Source: Folioceros fuciformis (lineage: Eukaryota > Anthocerotophyta > Anthocerotopsida > Anthocerotales). Taken from it: a stretch of 44,682 bases of DNA. The notes beneath the pieces were generated by a model that had not been told where the DNA came from, searched no databases, and saw only the letters and a list, made by a program, of their open reading frames with translations. The position numbers and the translations under genes were made by a program. Where the stretch lies: positions 1 to 44,682 of the forward strand of contig JBNGIO010005753.1 of NCBI GenBank assembly GCA_049999805.1, written 5' to 3'. How positions within the stretch are numbered: position 1 is the stretch's first letter; each line of letters starts with the position of its first letter. Shown here piece after piece: positions 1 through 9,206 of this stretch.

Positions 1-399
1 CGGCTGCAACCCCTGCCTCTAGCTCTAGCTAGGGCATGGCCTCCACACCCAGATTCCCGTTCCTATGTTCAAACCATTATTATTATATTATTATATTATT
101 ATATTATATTATTATTTAATCATTTAATATTATATATCTTTAATTAATATTAAACTAATCACCAAACCCTATGGCCTGGTACCGAACCTAATCCTTCCCA
201 GCTCTGGGACCAAACCTATACCCACTCTTATAACCAAACCAACTATTTCCTGGTCAATTAACTTAATTAGCACAAAGAAAAATAGGAAAAATGACCAAAA
301 AATCAAGGAAAATTAGGAAAAATAAGTTGAAAAAGAAAACCAAACCATACCACTATTAACCCTTTTTCAACCAAAACAAACTACTACCCCAAACTTTGG
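1..399. other. AT-rich intergenic stretch, no gene
   Basis: No reading frame or RNA gene is recognisable here. Positions 78-125 are an ATT/ATATT-type low-complexity run, followed by AT-rich unique-looking sequence up to the broken end of element A near position 400. Confidence 0.6.
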
Positions 400-1130
400 A
401 GGTTCACATTCACCAACATCAACCATCTCAAAGCGATTGGACAGCAGGGTCTTCACCTTTCAAATCTTATCTAGGTTAGTGCCAAGAAGTATGCAGTCGT
501 CCACATAAAGAGCTAAAATAACATAGCCTTTGCCTTCTTGCAGGGTGTACACATTTGAGTTAGCTGAACTCTTGATAAAGATAAAGCCCTGAAGGAACTC
601 ATTGATGCATTGGTACCAGGCCTGAGGACTCTACTTGAGTCCGTAGATCGTCTTAAGCAGTTTGCAAACCCAATGTTCTTTGCCTTTGGCCTCCAATCCT
701 TCAGGTTGCTGCATAAAAATCTCTTCTTCTAGCTTGCCATGCAAGAAAGCCATCTTGACATCCATCTAATGTATATGCAGGGAGAAGAAGGCTGATAAGG
801 CAAAGAGAACTCACAAGAATTGTGATTTGACGACAGGGGAAAAGGTGTCATGGTAGTTAAGGCCGGGTACTTGAGAAAACCCACGAGCAACTTAGACGAG
901 CCTTGTAGCGAGAGATACTACCATCCGCCTTATACTTGAGCTTGAAAGTCCAATTAGAGGTAACTATCTTCCTCCCCTAAGGCAGAGGGCAGAGCTCCCA
1001 TGTCTTATTAGGAATGAAACTGTCATACTCAGACTATATAGCTGCTCTCCAATGATGGGCATCGGGGCCTGTAATAGCTTCCCGATAAGTTTGAGGTTCA
1101 TAACTAGGATTGACCTGTAGAGTATCTAGA
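400..1130 (-). pseudogene. Element A reverse transcriptase remnant
   Basis: Minus-strand translation shows the copia RT order: YKADGSISRYKARL (with a one-base insertion just after it), [27 protein letters not shown], and the active-site box ALYVDDCILLG near 480-520. Stops at 766-768 (before MDVK) and 631-633 (inside the YGLK-SPQAW motif) are both TAG. Similarity ends with a FEMVD-like motif near 420, before the rest of the connection region and RNase H. Confidence 0.8.
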
Positions 1131-1231
1131 TGGACAAGATCGGGAACATGGGGATCTAGAGGAGGTTCTGTGGGTCTAGCTACGGGGCAAAAGTCTTCAC
1201 TAGGGTAGGGAGGCTTTTGCCAATGAAAGGA

Positions 1232-2650
1232 CTAATCTTGCCATTGATCAGGTGGGCACCTAAGGCGAGTGGAGTGGCGGAGGGCAAACTGAGGGGCTGG
1301 TGTAGGAAGGTCATATTCAACTAGGTCGTCAACCAGCTCAGGGGCTGAATCAAGAGCATCATTTGGAAGGACAATAGGGTCCACATCTGCAGGGTCAGCT
1401 GGTAGTAGTATAGCTGGCGATGGTGGGACTAGTAGGCTAGTGTCCTCCGTATCAGCAGAGGGAAGGAAAGAGGGATCAAAGTCAAGGAAAGTTACAAAAT
1501 CTATTTCACTAGCAACTTCAGCTGTATCCATACGTGTGGATTCTAGATTAGGTGTATGAAAATCAAAGGATTCATCCAAAGAGTTCAAAGGTGCTGATAT
1601 GAGGACTGAATTCTCATCAAAGGCTATTGTACATGCATGAGTGACACGATGAGTGGTAGGCTCGAGTAACTTATAGCCATTAATAGCCACTATATAGCCA
1701 ATAAAGATGTGTTTCCTGGATTTGAAAGCAAACTTCTGACGGAGCTTGTCTGGTATGTGTGCGTAGGATGTACTGCCAAAGACACGAAGATAGGATAAAT
1801 TAGGTTTACTGCCTGTCCATGCCTCAAACAGGGTACAACCCTGAAGAGAAGAGACTGCTGATCGATTCTGGAGATATGTAGTCACCTGTACAGCTTGAGC
1901 CCAAAATCGGATTGAGAGCCTCCCCTAGAAGAGTAGGGCTCTAGCAGCATCCTAAATGGTCCTGTGCCAACACTCAACACGACCATTCATATCAGAATGA
2001 TATGGGATGGTCACCTGGTGTGTAATTCCACGCTCTTGGCAATACTCTTGAGAGGCTGCTGATATGTACTCCTTACCATTGTCTGATCTAATGCATTTGA
2101 GTTTAAGTCCTGTCTGTCTGTCTACATAGGCTAGGTATCTCTTAAAGCTATCGAACACTTGGCTTTTCTGACGCAGGAGCTCTATAACGGTGAAGGGAAT
2201 CCTGTCATCCTCAAAGACAACGAAATACCTTGCACCTCCCTAGGAGGATACAAACATCGGGCCACATATGTTTGTGTGGACCAGATCCAAAGTCTATGTT
2301 GCCTTACGAGGCTTCCCACTGCCAAAGTGAGATTTAAACTATTTGCCATGAATGCAAGCAAAGCACATCTCAAGGTTTGGTATATCCTTGTCATTGAAGC
2401 CAGTCACCATTTTCTCCCTCAGTAATCTTCTCATAGCTTGAATATTGGGATATCCCAGTTGGTAGTGCCATTTAAAGGTATTCGTCACCTTGACATTTGC
2501 ATGTGTTGTGGTAGCTATTGCAAGGGGGATGTCAAATTCGAAGTCTAGGAGATACAAGTCAAGAAGTGGTGTGCCACGGGCAATGGTCACAGTAGGAGTT
2601 GACAGTTTGGAGATCTAACATTCAGTCCCTTCAAAAGTAATCCTGTACAA
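1232..2650 (-). pseudogene. Element A integrase remnant
   Basis: Pieces in three frames cover a copia integrase. 2339-2590 has the GAG-pre-integrase zinc-binding segment (WHYQLGYPN then CFACIHGK). 1952-2158 has the core around the second Asp (RSDNGKEY) and a diverged catalytic Glu region (NGRVECWHR). 1232-1885 is the C-terminal part with the LRVFGS and IFIGY motifs followed by an acidic linker. TAG stops at 1952-1954 and 1925-1927 fall where copia relatives have Gln-like positions. It would have inserted the cDNA copy into the genome but is inactive now. Confidence 0.8.
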
Positions 2651-2812
2651 ATTGGTTTTCCTAAGAGCCATTGTACTGACCAGATTTTTTGTGAGGGCTG
2701 GTACATACATGGCACTCTCAAAGTAGAGGTAATTGCCATCCTTGAGGATGATTTATATTGTTCTTACTCCCTTAATGAGGATGGTAGAGTTATCCCCTAG
2801 CACTACAGTTGT

Positions 2813-3446
2813 CTAATTGTCAAGGGAAAGAGACTCAAATGTAATAAAGGATTGCCACTTGGAGCACATGTGGTTGGATGCTCCGCTGTCCAAGAACCAT
2901 TTTTGACAGCATGCTCTGGAAGATGTGAGGCAAGCAACAAGTAGCCCCAGGGTAGAGGCCCTAACTGTATGGGCCTCACTTGATTGCTTGCCTTTACTGC
3001 TATCATCTCTCATTCTTTTCCTACAATCCTTAGCCTAGTGTCCTGGCTTGCCGCAGTAATTGCAATTTCCAAGCCTTGATGTTGTAGTGGTGTTGGACTT
3101 GGGTTGATGAGGGGATGGTGTGGTGTGACCTCCTCCTCGACCGAAGCCCCCTCTGCCTTTGCCACGACCCCTGCCATGCCCTCTACCCCATGTAGTGAAG
3201 ATTGTGGTGTCAGACTGCCTGTGGGAGGCCGAGCTACTCCCCTTCATTTGTTTATGGTTAGCTGCAGCTTGGAGTAGGGCCCCTACCACTTTTTGGACTG
3301 TAAGGTTGGATGAAGCTGGTGTAGTTGATGTAGCAGGTGTAACAATTGTTGTGGACTGTAGGGCTGCACTGAACTGCTCATAGCTGGGTGCAAGGGACAC
3401 CGCCAACTGAACTACTGCCCTTGATTCAGGTATGAGAACTCCTCAT
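2813..3446 (-). pseudogene. Element A gag C-terminus, zinc knuckle and aspartic protease remnant
   Basis: The right part encodes the end of a copia gag, with a SLAPSYEQF motif typical of UBN2-type gag, then a basic Gly/Arg-rich stretch and a CCHC knuckle beginning CNYCGKPGH. A TAG follows the His where Trp or another residue is usual. Downstream is the protease active-site region WFLDSGASNHM with the catalytic DSG intact. Gag would coat the RNA and the protease would process the polyprotein. The gag frame is cut at 3446 by the start of the element B LTR, so about the first half of gag is missing. Confidence 0.8.
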
Positions 3447-3722
3447 TGTAGGATCGCTAGAGGAGCTGCATGGTGAAGGAGGAGAGGAGGAGGCAAAGAG
3501 GAGGAGAAAGAGAGGTCACACTCTCACAATGAGTCTCTCATTGCAAGGGAGCTCAAGGGGGTATTTATACCCTCTAGAAGACCTCCCTAGGAAGCTTCAT
3601 AAGAAGCGCACAGGAAGCTGCGCACGAAGCTTCCTATAGATGAGCTTAAGCTAATCTAAACTAATGGTACTTAACTAAACACTAATCTTAGACTAAACAC
3701 ATTGGGCTTTATTAACCCTACA
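3447..3722 (-). repeat. 3' LTR of element B
   Basis: The 276-bp LTR starts on the plus strand with TGTAGGATC (3447) and ends with ACCCTACA (3722), giving perfect 6-bp inverted termini. Just outside 3722 lies the minus-strand polypurine tract AAGTGGGAGG (within 3723-3735), which places this copy at the 3' end of the element. The minus strand carries a TATAAATA box (3562-3569) and an AATAAA motif near 3710. The 5 bases left of the LTR are CTCAT. No matching duplication is found on the far side. Confidence 0.8.
3562..3569 (-). promoter_or_regulatory. TATA box in element B LTR
   Basis: The minus strand reads GGGTATAAATACCC, a consensus TATA box symmetrically placed in a short palindrome inside the 276-bp LTR. 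In an intact element the equivalent site in the 5' LTR would drive the genomic RNA. This copy, in the 3' LTR, would direct transcription leftward into element A. Confidence 0.55.
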
Positions 3723-3764
3723 ACCTCCCACTTACAGGCCAATTTACCTTCATAGGAGAGTGGT

Positions 3765-5432
3765 CTACCTCAAGCCCATGAGTGTCCGAGCTTGTGCGAA
3801 TTGCTCCGTAGACAGCCCCTTGGTAAGAACATCTGTAGGGTTCTGACTGGTGTGAACTTTGACAAGCTGTACCCTCTTGTCTTCCAACACCTCTCGAATG
3901 AAGTGATACTTCACTTCCACATGTTTGGTCTTCGCATGAAACATTGGATTCTTCACTAATTAGATAGCACTCTGGCTATCACAATGCAACACTGGCAGCT
4001 CAACCTTGATCCCCAAATCTCCCACTAAATGAGCAAGCCACATGGCTTCCTTCCACGCCTCAGTCGCTGCAACATACTCGGCCTCTGTGGTAAATAGCGT
4101 TATGCACGATTGCAAACGAGATCGCCATGAGACTGCCTCTCTAGTGCACATGAAGATATAACTTGATGTGGACCTCCTTTTATCCATATCCCCTACATAA
4201 TCAGCATCTGTATATCCCATGACAGATGCATCTTCACTACCAAAACATAAGCACAAAGCTTTCGTATCGTTCAAGTACCTGATAACTCCTTTCACTGCCT
4301 CCCAATGCTTCCTGCCAGGGTTTGACATAAACCTGCTAACCACTCCCACTGCAAAGGCAATGTCAGGACGTGTAGCAATCATTGCATACATCAAACTCCC
4401 TACAGCTAATGAGTACAGAACCTTCTCCATTTCAGCTCTGTCCTCCACAGAGCTTGGGCAATCCTTGCTCAAAAGTTTCAAATATGGAGGCAACGGAGTA
4501 CTTAATACCTTCCCCTTCTCCATGTTGAAATGTTGAAGCACCTTGTTAATGTATTCAGTCTGAGACAAGTAAAGCAAACGCTTCTGTCTGTCTCGACAAA
4601 TACGCATGCCAAGAATATGGCTTGCCTCTCCCAAGTCTATCATGTTAAAGCGAGCATTCAACTTTGACTTCAACGCTGAAATCTCATCACTATTAGTTCT
4701 AGCAATTAGCATATCATCCACATAGAAGACCAGAATGAGCAAGCTTCCATCCTTAGCTTGCTTCGTATAGAGGCAATGATCTTCCTCGCTACGCTTGAAG
4801 CCTTGAGAAAGCATAAATGAGTGGAACTTGTAATACCACTCCCTAGGTGCCTGCTTCAAACCATAAAGGCTCTTCTTTAACTTGCACACTAGACTCTCTT
4901 TGCCCTTCTCAATGAAACCCTCTAGTTGCTGCATGTATACCTCTTCCTGGAGATCACCATGCAGAAATGTTGACTTCACATCCATCTAGACAAGTTCCAT
5001 GTCGTGCCTCGTAACCAAACCAAGAACACATCATCGCAAGGTGGTCATTTTGATAACTAGTGAGAAAATCTCATCAAAGTCAATACCTTGTTGTTGCTTA
5101 AAACTCTTAGCAACCAATCGTGCCTTGTACTTGGGTTTGCCATAATGGGGTATGTCCTTCATCTTATACACCCATTTGCATGGCAACGCTTTCTTGCCCC
5201 TAGGCAACCGAACCCACTCCCAAGTTTGGTTCTTGTGGAGCGAATCCATCTGCAACTGCATCGCCTTCTCCCACTTGTCCTTGTTAGTCACTAACATGGC
5301 CTCTTGATAACAAGAGGGCTCCCCACAATCCGTCATCATGACATAATCAAGGGATGCAACATACCTGTCAAGAGGATGTGAAATCCTTCCTAACCTACGA
5401 AGCACTGGCGCCTCGATCGGAGCTGGTTGCAC
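3765..5432 (-). pseudogene. Element B reverse transcriptase and RNase H
   Basis: Three pieces (5432-5031, 4985-3960, 3956-3765) make a nearly complete copia RT/RNase H. Visible are KYKARLVAKSF, MDVKSTFLHGDLQEEVYM, CKLKKSLYGLKQAP, the FYVDDMLIA active site, GYTDADYVGD with the first RNase H Asp, TTEAEY with the Glu, CDSQSAI with another Asp, and the terminal HAKTKHVEVKYHFIRE. The stops are TAG at 4986-4988 before MDVK, TAA read at 3960-3962 after CDSQSAI, and a TGA after the MTTLR motif. Catalytic residues are conserved, so decay is recent compared with element A. Confidence 0.85.
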
Positions 5433-6794
5433 TCTCTCCTCTTCTACAAGTGGAGGAACTTGTTCCTACACATCACGACGTTCAACCTACGCGGGACGGT
5501 CAAGTCCATCTTCTTGGAAGACCACGTGTCGCACCTCCATAGTTGGAGTAGGCTTCTTGTGCATCTTGGTCTCATTGAAGAACATGTCATTGCTGTGAAC
5601 CATCCTCTTAGCCTCTGGATCCCATAGATGGTATCCCATCTCACCAGATTCACCATAGCCAAGAAAAATACATTTTCTTGACTTAGGAGCCAACTTGTCC
5701 CGAAACTCCTTCGGAACATGGTAGTATGCCTCACAGCCAAACACTCGTAGATGCTTGTAAGACGGATTCTTCTCAGACCACGTCTCCTCTGGAACCTGCT
5801 CATCCACAGCCCTATTAAGAGATCTGTTAATAAGATGCACTACAATAGCCACTGCTTCTGCCCAAAATCCGTTAGGCAATCTAGAGTTTGACAACAAACT
5901 ACGCATCCTCTCTTGGATTGTCCTGTTCATCCGTTCAACCACACCATTCTGGGGAGGAGTATACGGCGTAGTCAATTCTCTCTTGATTCCCTTGGAATCA
6001 CAGAATGACTGGAAAGCCTTGAAAACATACTCTCCCCCATTGTCTATCCTTAGACACTTCAATCGGAGGCCAGACTGATTCTCCACAAGGGTGATGAATT
6101 TATGAAACACTATCAGAACATCATCCTTTTTCCTCAAAGGATAAACCCACACCTTGTGTGAGAAATCATCAATGAAAGTGACAAAATAGGATGCACCGCC
6201 TAATGGTACAATGGGCATAGGTCTACAAACGTCACTGTGAACCAACTCAAGAGGTTTACTTTTGTGTTTACCTCTTGCTCCATGTGGTGACTTCGTCTGT
6301 TTCCCATACAAACAGTGCTCACACACGGAGAAATCGGAGAAGTCAAAAGCAGGGACGTAACCAAAACGAGATAAGATCTTCATTCCTTTTCGAGACATAT
6401 GTCCTAACCGACTATGCCACAAGGAAACACTTGGCTGTTTCATTACACAAATCACATGATCCTTGACAGTGGTTACCTGAAGTGAGTACAAAGTGCCACA
6501 CTTCGATCCACGAGCTAACACAAGAGAACCTTTGGAGATCTTCAAAGAACGATCTTCAAACCAACAATGGTAGCCACCGTCATCCAACTGCCCCGCGCTA
6601 ATCATGCTTTTGGTCAACTTCGGAACATGCCTAACATCCTTCAGTACGAATGAAGATCCATTGTCAAACTTCAGCAACGCTTGCAATCTCGCATGCGTAG
6701 TTATTTCCAAGCCGAACACATCCTTTCCTAGTAACATCATAAGTGCTAAACCACTCCCTACGCGGGATAACATGGAAAGATGCTCTAGAGTCAA
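5433..6794 (-). pseudogene. Element B integrase
   Basis: The 435-aa frame 6794-5487 begins inside the protease region. It continues through the GAG-pre-integrase zinc segment (SLWHSRLGHMSRKGMKIL ... CEHCLYGK) and the integrase core with all three catalytic positions present: Asp in LVHSDV, Asp in CLRIDNGGEY and Glu in NGVVERMNRT. The GKR-like C-terminal portion has LRVFGCEAY and CIFLGYG. Two TAG stops (5487-5489 and 5466-5468) interrupt the linker to the RT. The core is otherwise open, and the protein may once have been functional. Confidence 0.85.
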
Positions 6795-7179
6795 TTATCC
6801 AATTAGAGAATAAGTGACTCTTCGCGGCTGTCAGTTGTGCGGAATCAAAGGAAGAAGAGATAAGAACATCTCCATCATCAACAGAGTTCACCTCGTCACG
6901 CTTGACACTCGGACTTGCCTTGTTGTCGCTTTGCTTCTTCTCCTTTCCTTTGTCCTTCTTGAACTTCTCGCAGTCCCTTCTGATGTGACCCTTCTTGTGA
7001 CAATGGTAACACTCAACATTGTTTCGACTACGAGACTTACTACGGGAAAGACTTCGCTCCTTGTACTTCCCCTTTGAAGTACAAGGAGATAGCCAAACTA
7101 TTTCTTGTACTTCCCCTCGGCCAGCTAGCCGAGGGTGTCCCCTGGCTAGCTGGCTAAGGGGGCATGAATCTAGCAACAT
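6664..7179 (-). pseudogene. Element B zinc knuckle and protease
   Basis: The frame encodes a Ser/Arg-rich segment, the CCHC knuckle CYHCHKKGHIRRDC, a Lys-rich stretch, then the protease active-site region WIIDSRASFHV. The usual DSGA is DSRA here (a GGA to AGA change), which would disable the aspartic protease. The N-terminal ~40 residues are not gag. They come from hairpin-rich DNA at 7057-7165 that replaces the middle of gag. It overlaps the start of the integrase frame as expected in a copia polyprotein with a frameshift. Confidence 0.8.
7057..7161. repeat. Hairpin-rich filler inside element B gag
   Basis: This 105-bp stretch holds three nested inverted repeats. A 12-bp perfect stem CTCCTTGTACTT pairs 7057-7068 with 7077-7088. 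An 8-bp stem CCCTCGGC pairs 7114-7121 with 7128-7135. An 18-bp arm at 7113-7130 matches 7144-7161 in inverse at 16 of 18 positions. The motif TTGTACTTCCCCT also appears twice as a direct repeat (7061 and 7105). Gag sequence on either side does not continue across it. Confidence 0.7.
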
Positions 7180-7620
7180 GACTCTCGATGGAGTCGGTCT
7201 CTTTCATGCGTAGGTTCTGAAAGTGCAAAGTTGCAGCGACCTCAGTAACCATGTCCTTGGACTCATATGTTTCAAACAGAAGCGACCAGGCCTCCTGTGA
7301 AGACTGTGTCAACTTGATATGAGGTATCATTTCCTGTGATAAAGAAGCGACTAGTATTGTTCTTGCTTTTCAGTCCTTGGTAGTCCAATCATGCTCATCC
7401 TTCGATGTCCATTTGTGTATTGTACCCCCAGGGGTGGGAGGACCTGAGGGCTGGCCTGCGATTTTCTTGGGTACGGACCTGTCAACTTTATCCATGAGCA
7501 GCTTCCCCTCTAGGATGCATCACACCTTGAAGCCCTAGGCATCGTAGTCTGTTGAGGTCAGGCAGTCCTTTTCCTCAAGCCTGTCCGACCCTAAGTCTGG
7601 GTTCCTGAAAGCAGACATGA
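7180..7620 (-). pseudogene. Element B gag N-terminal region
   Basis: Minus translation from the ATG near 7618 gives a UBN2/copia gag: MSAFRNPDLGSD, a Trp-containing KWTSKDEHDW segment, then SQEMIPHIKL, EAWSLLFETYESK and NLRMKETDSIESHVARF. The frame then stops close to the hairpin filler. Three stops (TAG, TGA, TGA) sit at positions where Trp, Arg and Trp are expected. Gag would form the virus-like particle. The C-terminal half of gag before the zinc knuckle is missing. Confidence 0.75.
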
Positions 7621-7951
7621 TGTCTGCTTGGTCTTATTACAATCAGTTTTTGGGAGGGTGGAGAGTGAGTTGATCTCTCAAGTTGTGTATTAATTCCTTC
7701 TACTTTGTGATTGTCCATTGATCTGAGGTATGTTGTCGCTCCAGATGATCAATGCTAGAGTAAATAACATCGATGCAAGAGGAGAACTCCAGCATTGTGC
7801 TCTTGATGCTTAGAATGGAATCAAGGATGACTTGGTGCTTCGTAAAGAACTCGAGGTGAGATCTGGGCCTATGAGTACATAGGCCGCTTAAGGAGCACAG
7901 CCATTTGAAAGACTCCACTGATGCAACATTATTTGGCACAGGAGCATGAAG
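7621..7951. other. Element B leader remnant and insertion-site flank
   Basis: No recognised gene lies here. A minus-strand frame of 85-90 codons (reading from 7951 down to 7700) is open and would continue through the pre-insertion site into 14581 and beyond, but I cannot assign it. The last five bases, TGAAG (7947-7951), are the left target-site duplication of element C. Confidence 0.5.
7947..7951. repeat. Left target-site duplication of element C (TGAAG)
   Basis: TGAAG immediately precedes the TGTTG start of the 5' LTR and is repeated at 14576-14580 directly after the 3' LTR. Five-base duplications are the normal product of copia integration. Confidence 0.85.
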
Positions 7952-8101
7952 TGTTGAGGGTTTTATAGTTAAACCCAACCTAGTTTAAGTTACTTAGGTT
8001 TATCAACCTTAACTCAAGAGACACAAGTTTTGTTCATATACTCTCTTTTGTTTTATCAATTCATTGTATTGTTTGTACAACAAGCTTCCGCTAGTTTAAC
8101 A
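7952..8101 (+). repeat. 5' LTR of element C
   Basis: The 150-bp terminal repeat starts TGTTGAGGG and ends GTTTAACA. It matches 14426-14575 except for A/G and C/T differences in the CCTAGTTT and CTTAACTC stretches. Immediately downstream is the primer site. Confidence 0.93.
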
Positions 8102-8113
8102 TGGTATCAGAGC
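8102..8113 (+). promoter_or_regulatory. Primer-binding site of element C
   Basis: TGGTATCAGAGC directly abuts the 5' LTR. It is the standard plant copia primer-binding site, complementary to the 3' end of initiator tRNA-Met, where minus-strand cDNA synthesis starts. Confidence 0.9.
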
Positions 8114-8172
8114 ATATCATTTATGACCACTAGATCAGATACAGCCTATCTACTTAAGCACACGATGTACAT

Positions 8173-8826
8173 ATGTCAACTCTGACATTTGCACTATCAT
8201 GTGCCGGAGCAAATAGTTTAAATCTGCATTCTAGAGTTTGTGTTTGTAGTTTTGTCATACGAAATTCCTCAAGGAAAAATGTTTATGCTATTCTACAAAT
8301 GATCCTGAAGGTTGATTGCTATGGCACGAAGGGGCTCCAAGCGCCCTTATGGGTTTCCTCTCAGCTGGGAAACCACTTGAACAAGGGCTTTCAATCTCGG
8401 TCTCAGAGAAGACCTCCTCCATCAGCTGGCTGGATCGAAGGCCCTACTTGCTTGTGTCACTGCAATCACAACAACACACAAAGAAGTTTCAGACAAACTT
8501 GTTATTCCGAAACTCCAGAACCAAGAGCTTCAAAACCAACTCACTTGAGTTTATCAAATATTGATATGAGTTTCCATGTTCTGGAAGCTAGGATCTCGAC
8601 ATTCGAGGGCCACTTTTTGCAGAACTTGGCAAATGTGGAAGAGCAAAGTCTTGCTCAACAGATATCTCAGAAGCGCTATTTAAGGCATCTTTCTAAGCAG
8701 ATCTCGAAGCTTCAAGACTCTTTCATCAATGCAATTTCTGTGAGCGGCTTGACTGCAAGTAATCAAAGTGAAACTTCAGGAGAATTGGGAGCTGGAACTA
8801 ATCTGGCAGTGCAGATTCCTAGTTGA
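8173..8826 (+). CDS. Leader ORF of element C, 217 aa, unrecognised
   Basis: This open frame lies between the primer site and gag, where copia elements normally have only a short leader. I do not recognise the product. The first ~120 residues are Cys/Ser-rich and low in obvious structure. Residues ~130-190 (MSFHVLEARI to QISKLQDSF) have heptad-like Leu/Ile spacing suggesting a coiled coil. The tail is Ser/Gly-rich. It could be a captured host fragment, a decayed 5' part of gag, or a chance ORF in the leader. Whether it is translated is unknown. Confidence 0.35.
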   Translation: MSTLTFALSCAGANSLNLHSRVCVCSFVIRNSSRKNVYAILQMILKVDCYGTKGLQAPLWVSSQLGNHLNKGFQSRSQRRPPPSAGWIEGPTCLCHCNHNNTQRSFRQTCYSETPEPRASKPTHLSLSNIDMSFHVLEARISTFEGHFLQNLANVEEQSLAQQISQKRYLRHLSKQISKLQDSFINAISVSGLTASNQSETSGELGAGTNLAVQIPS

Positions 8827-9206
8827 GTTCAGGATTGCATCATTCCTCTCTGAATTCCGGTCACAGATCTTAACAGGCGCGTGAGGGAGTGTTTCCGCCT
8901 CTTTGTGGCGACAGCTTGGCAAAGGATACAGAAAGCTGTGATCATAGGCATTGCCTCCTCGCTGATCCTCCAACTCAACGTGTCTGCTTCAGCCTACATG
9001 TCGATTCAGAGTTAGTTGCACCCTTTCCTACTCCATTTTAGGGTCAGCTGAATCCCAACCGTCATGAAAACCCAATTAACGTTTCGTTTTTAGGGTTTCA
9101 GGTTTACTAACCATGGTTATAGACGTCGTTTCCTGTTAGAGCATGTCTGCTGAGGGCATTGACTCTGATCTTGCTTTCCCCCACTCTCGATCAGCAACTG
9201 TAAGTA

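Larger units (their letters stand above)
400..3446 (-). mobile_element. Element A: decayed Ty1/copia retrotransposon, truncated at both ends
   Basis: Read on the minus strand, the order is gag zinc knuckle, protease, integrase, reverse transcriptase, which is the copia order. The gag frame stops abruptly at 3446, where the LTR of element B begins. The reverse transcriptase similarity ends near 400-430, so RNase H, the 3' LTR and the gag N-terminus are all absent. The frame is broken by TAG stops read at 1952-1954, 1925-1927, 766-768 and 631-633, a one-base insertion near 875-890 and a probable Arg-to-TGA near 460. It cannot make protein. The boundary near 400 is approximate. Confidence 0.85.
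3447..7620 (-). mobile_element. Element B: Ty1/copia retrotransposon with 3' LTR, 5' LTR missing
   Basis: On the minus strand this runs gag, zinc knuckle, protease, integrase, RT, RNase H, polypurine tract, 3' LTR. The LTR (3447-3722) is intact with TGTAGG...CCTACA ends, but no second copy of it occurs anywhere in the window, so the 5' LTR is deleted. The right boundary, near 7620, is set by the gag ATG region and is approximate. B lies in the same orientation as A, and its LTR begins exactly where A's gag frame breaks. This suggests insertion of B into A followed by loss of the right side of both. Confidence 0.85.

Noticed and set aside
2159-2425. Plus-strand 88-codon frame over element A
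   Set aside because: Shadow of the minus-strand integrase region.
400-7620. Reassigned genetic code with TAG read as Gln, suggested by TAG at Gln positions in several frames
   Set aside because: TAG also stands at Trp positions, TAA and TGA stops occur in the same elements together with frameshifts, and the intact UTP10 and PLATZ genes contain no internal TAG. Transition decay explains all of it.
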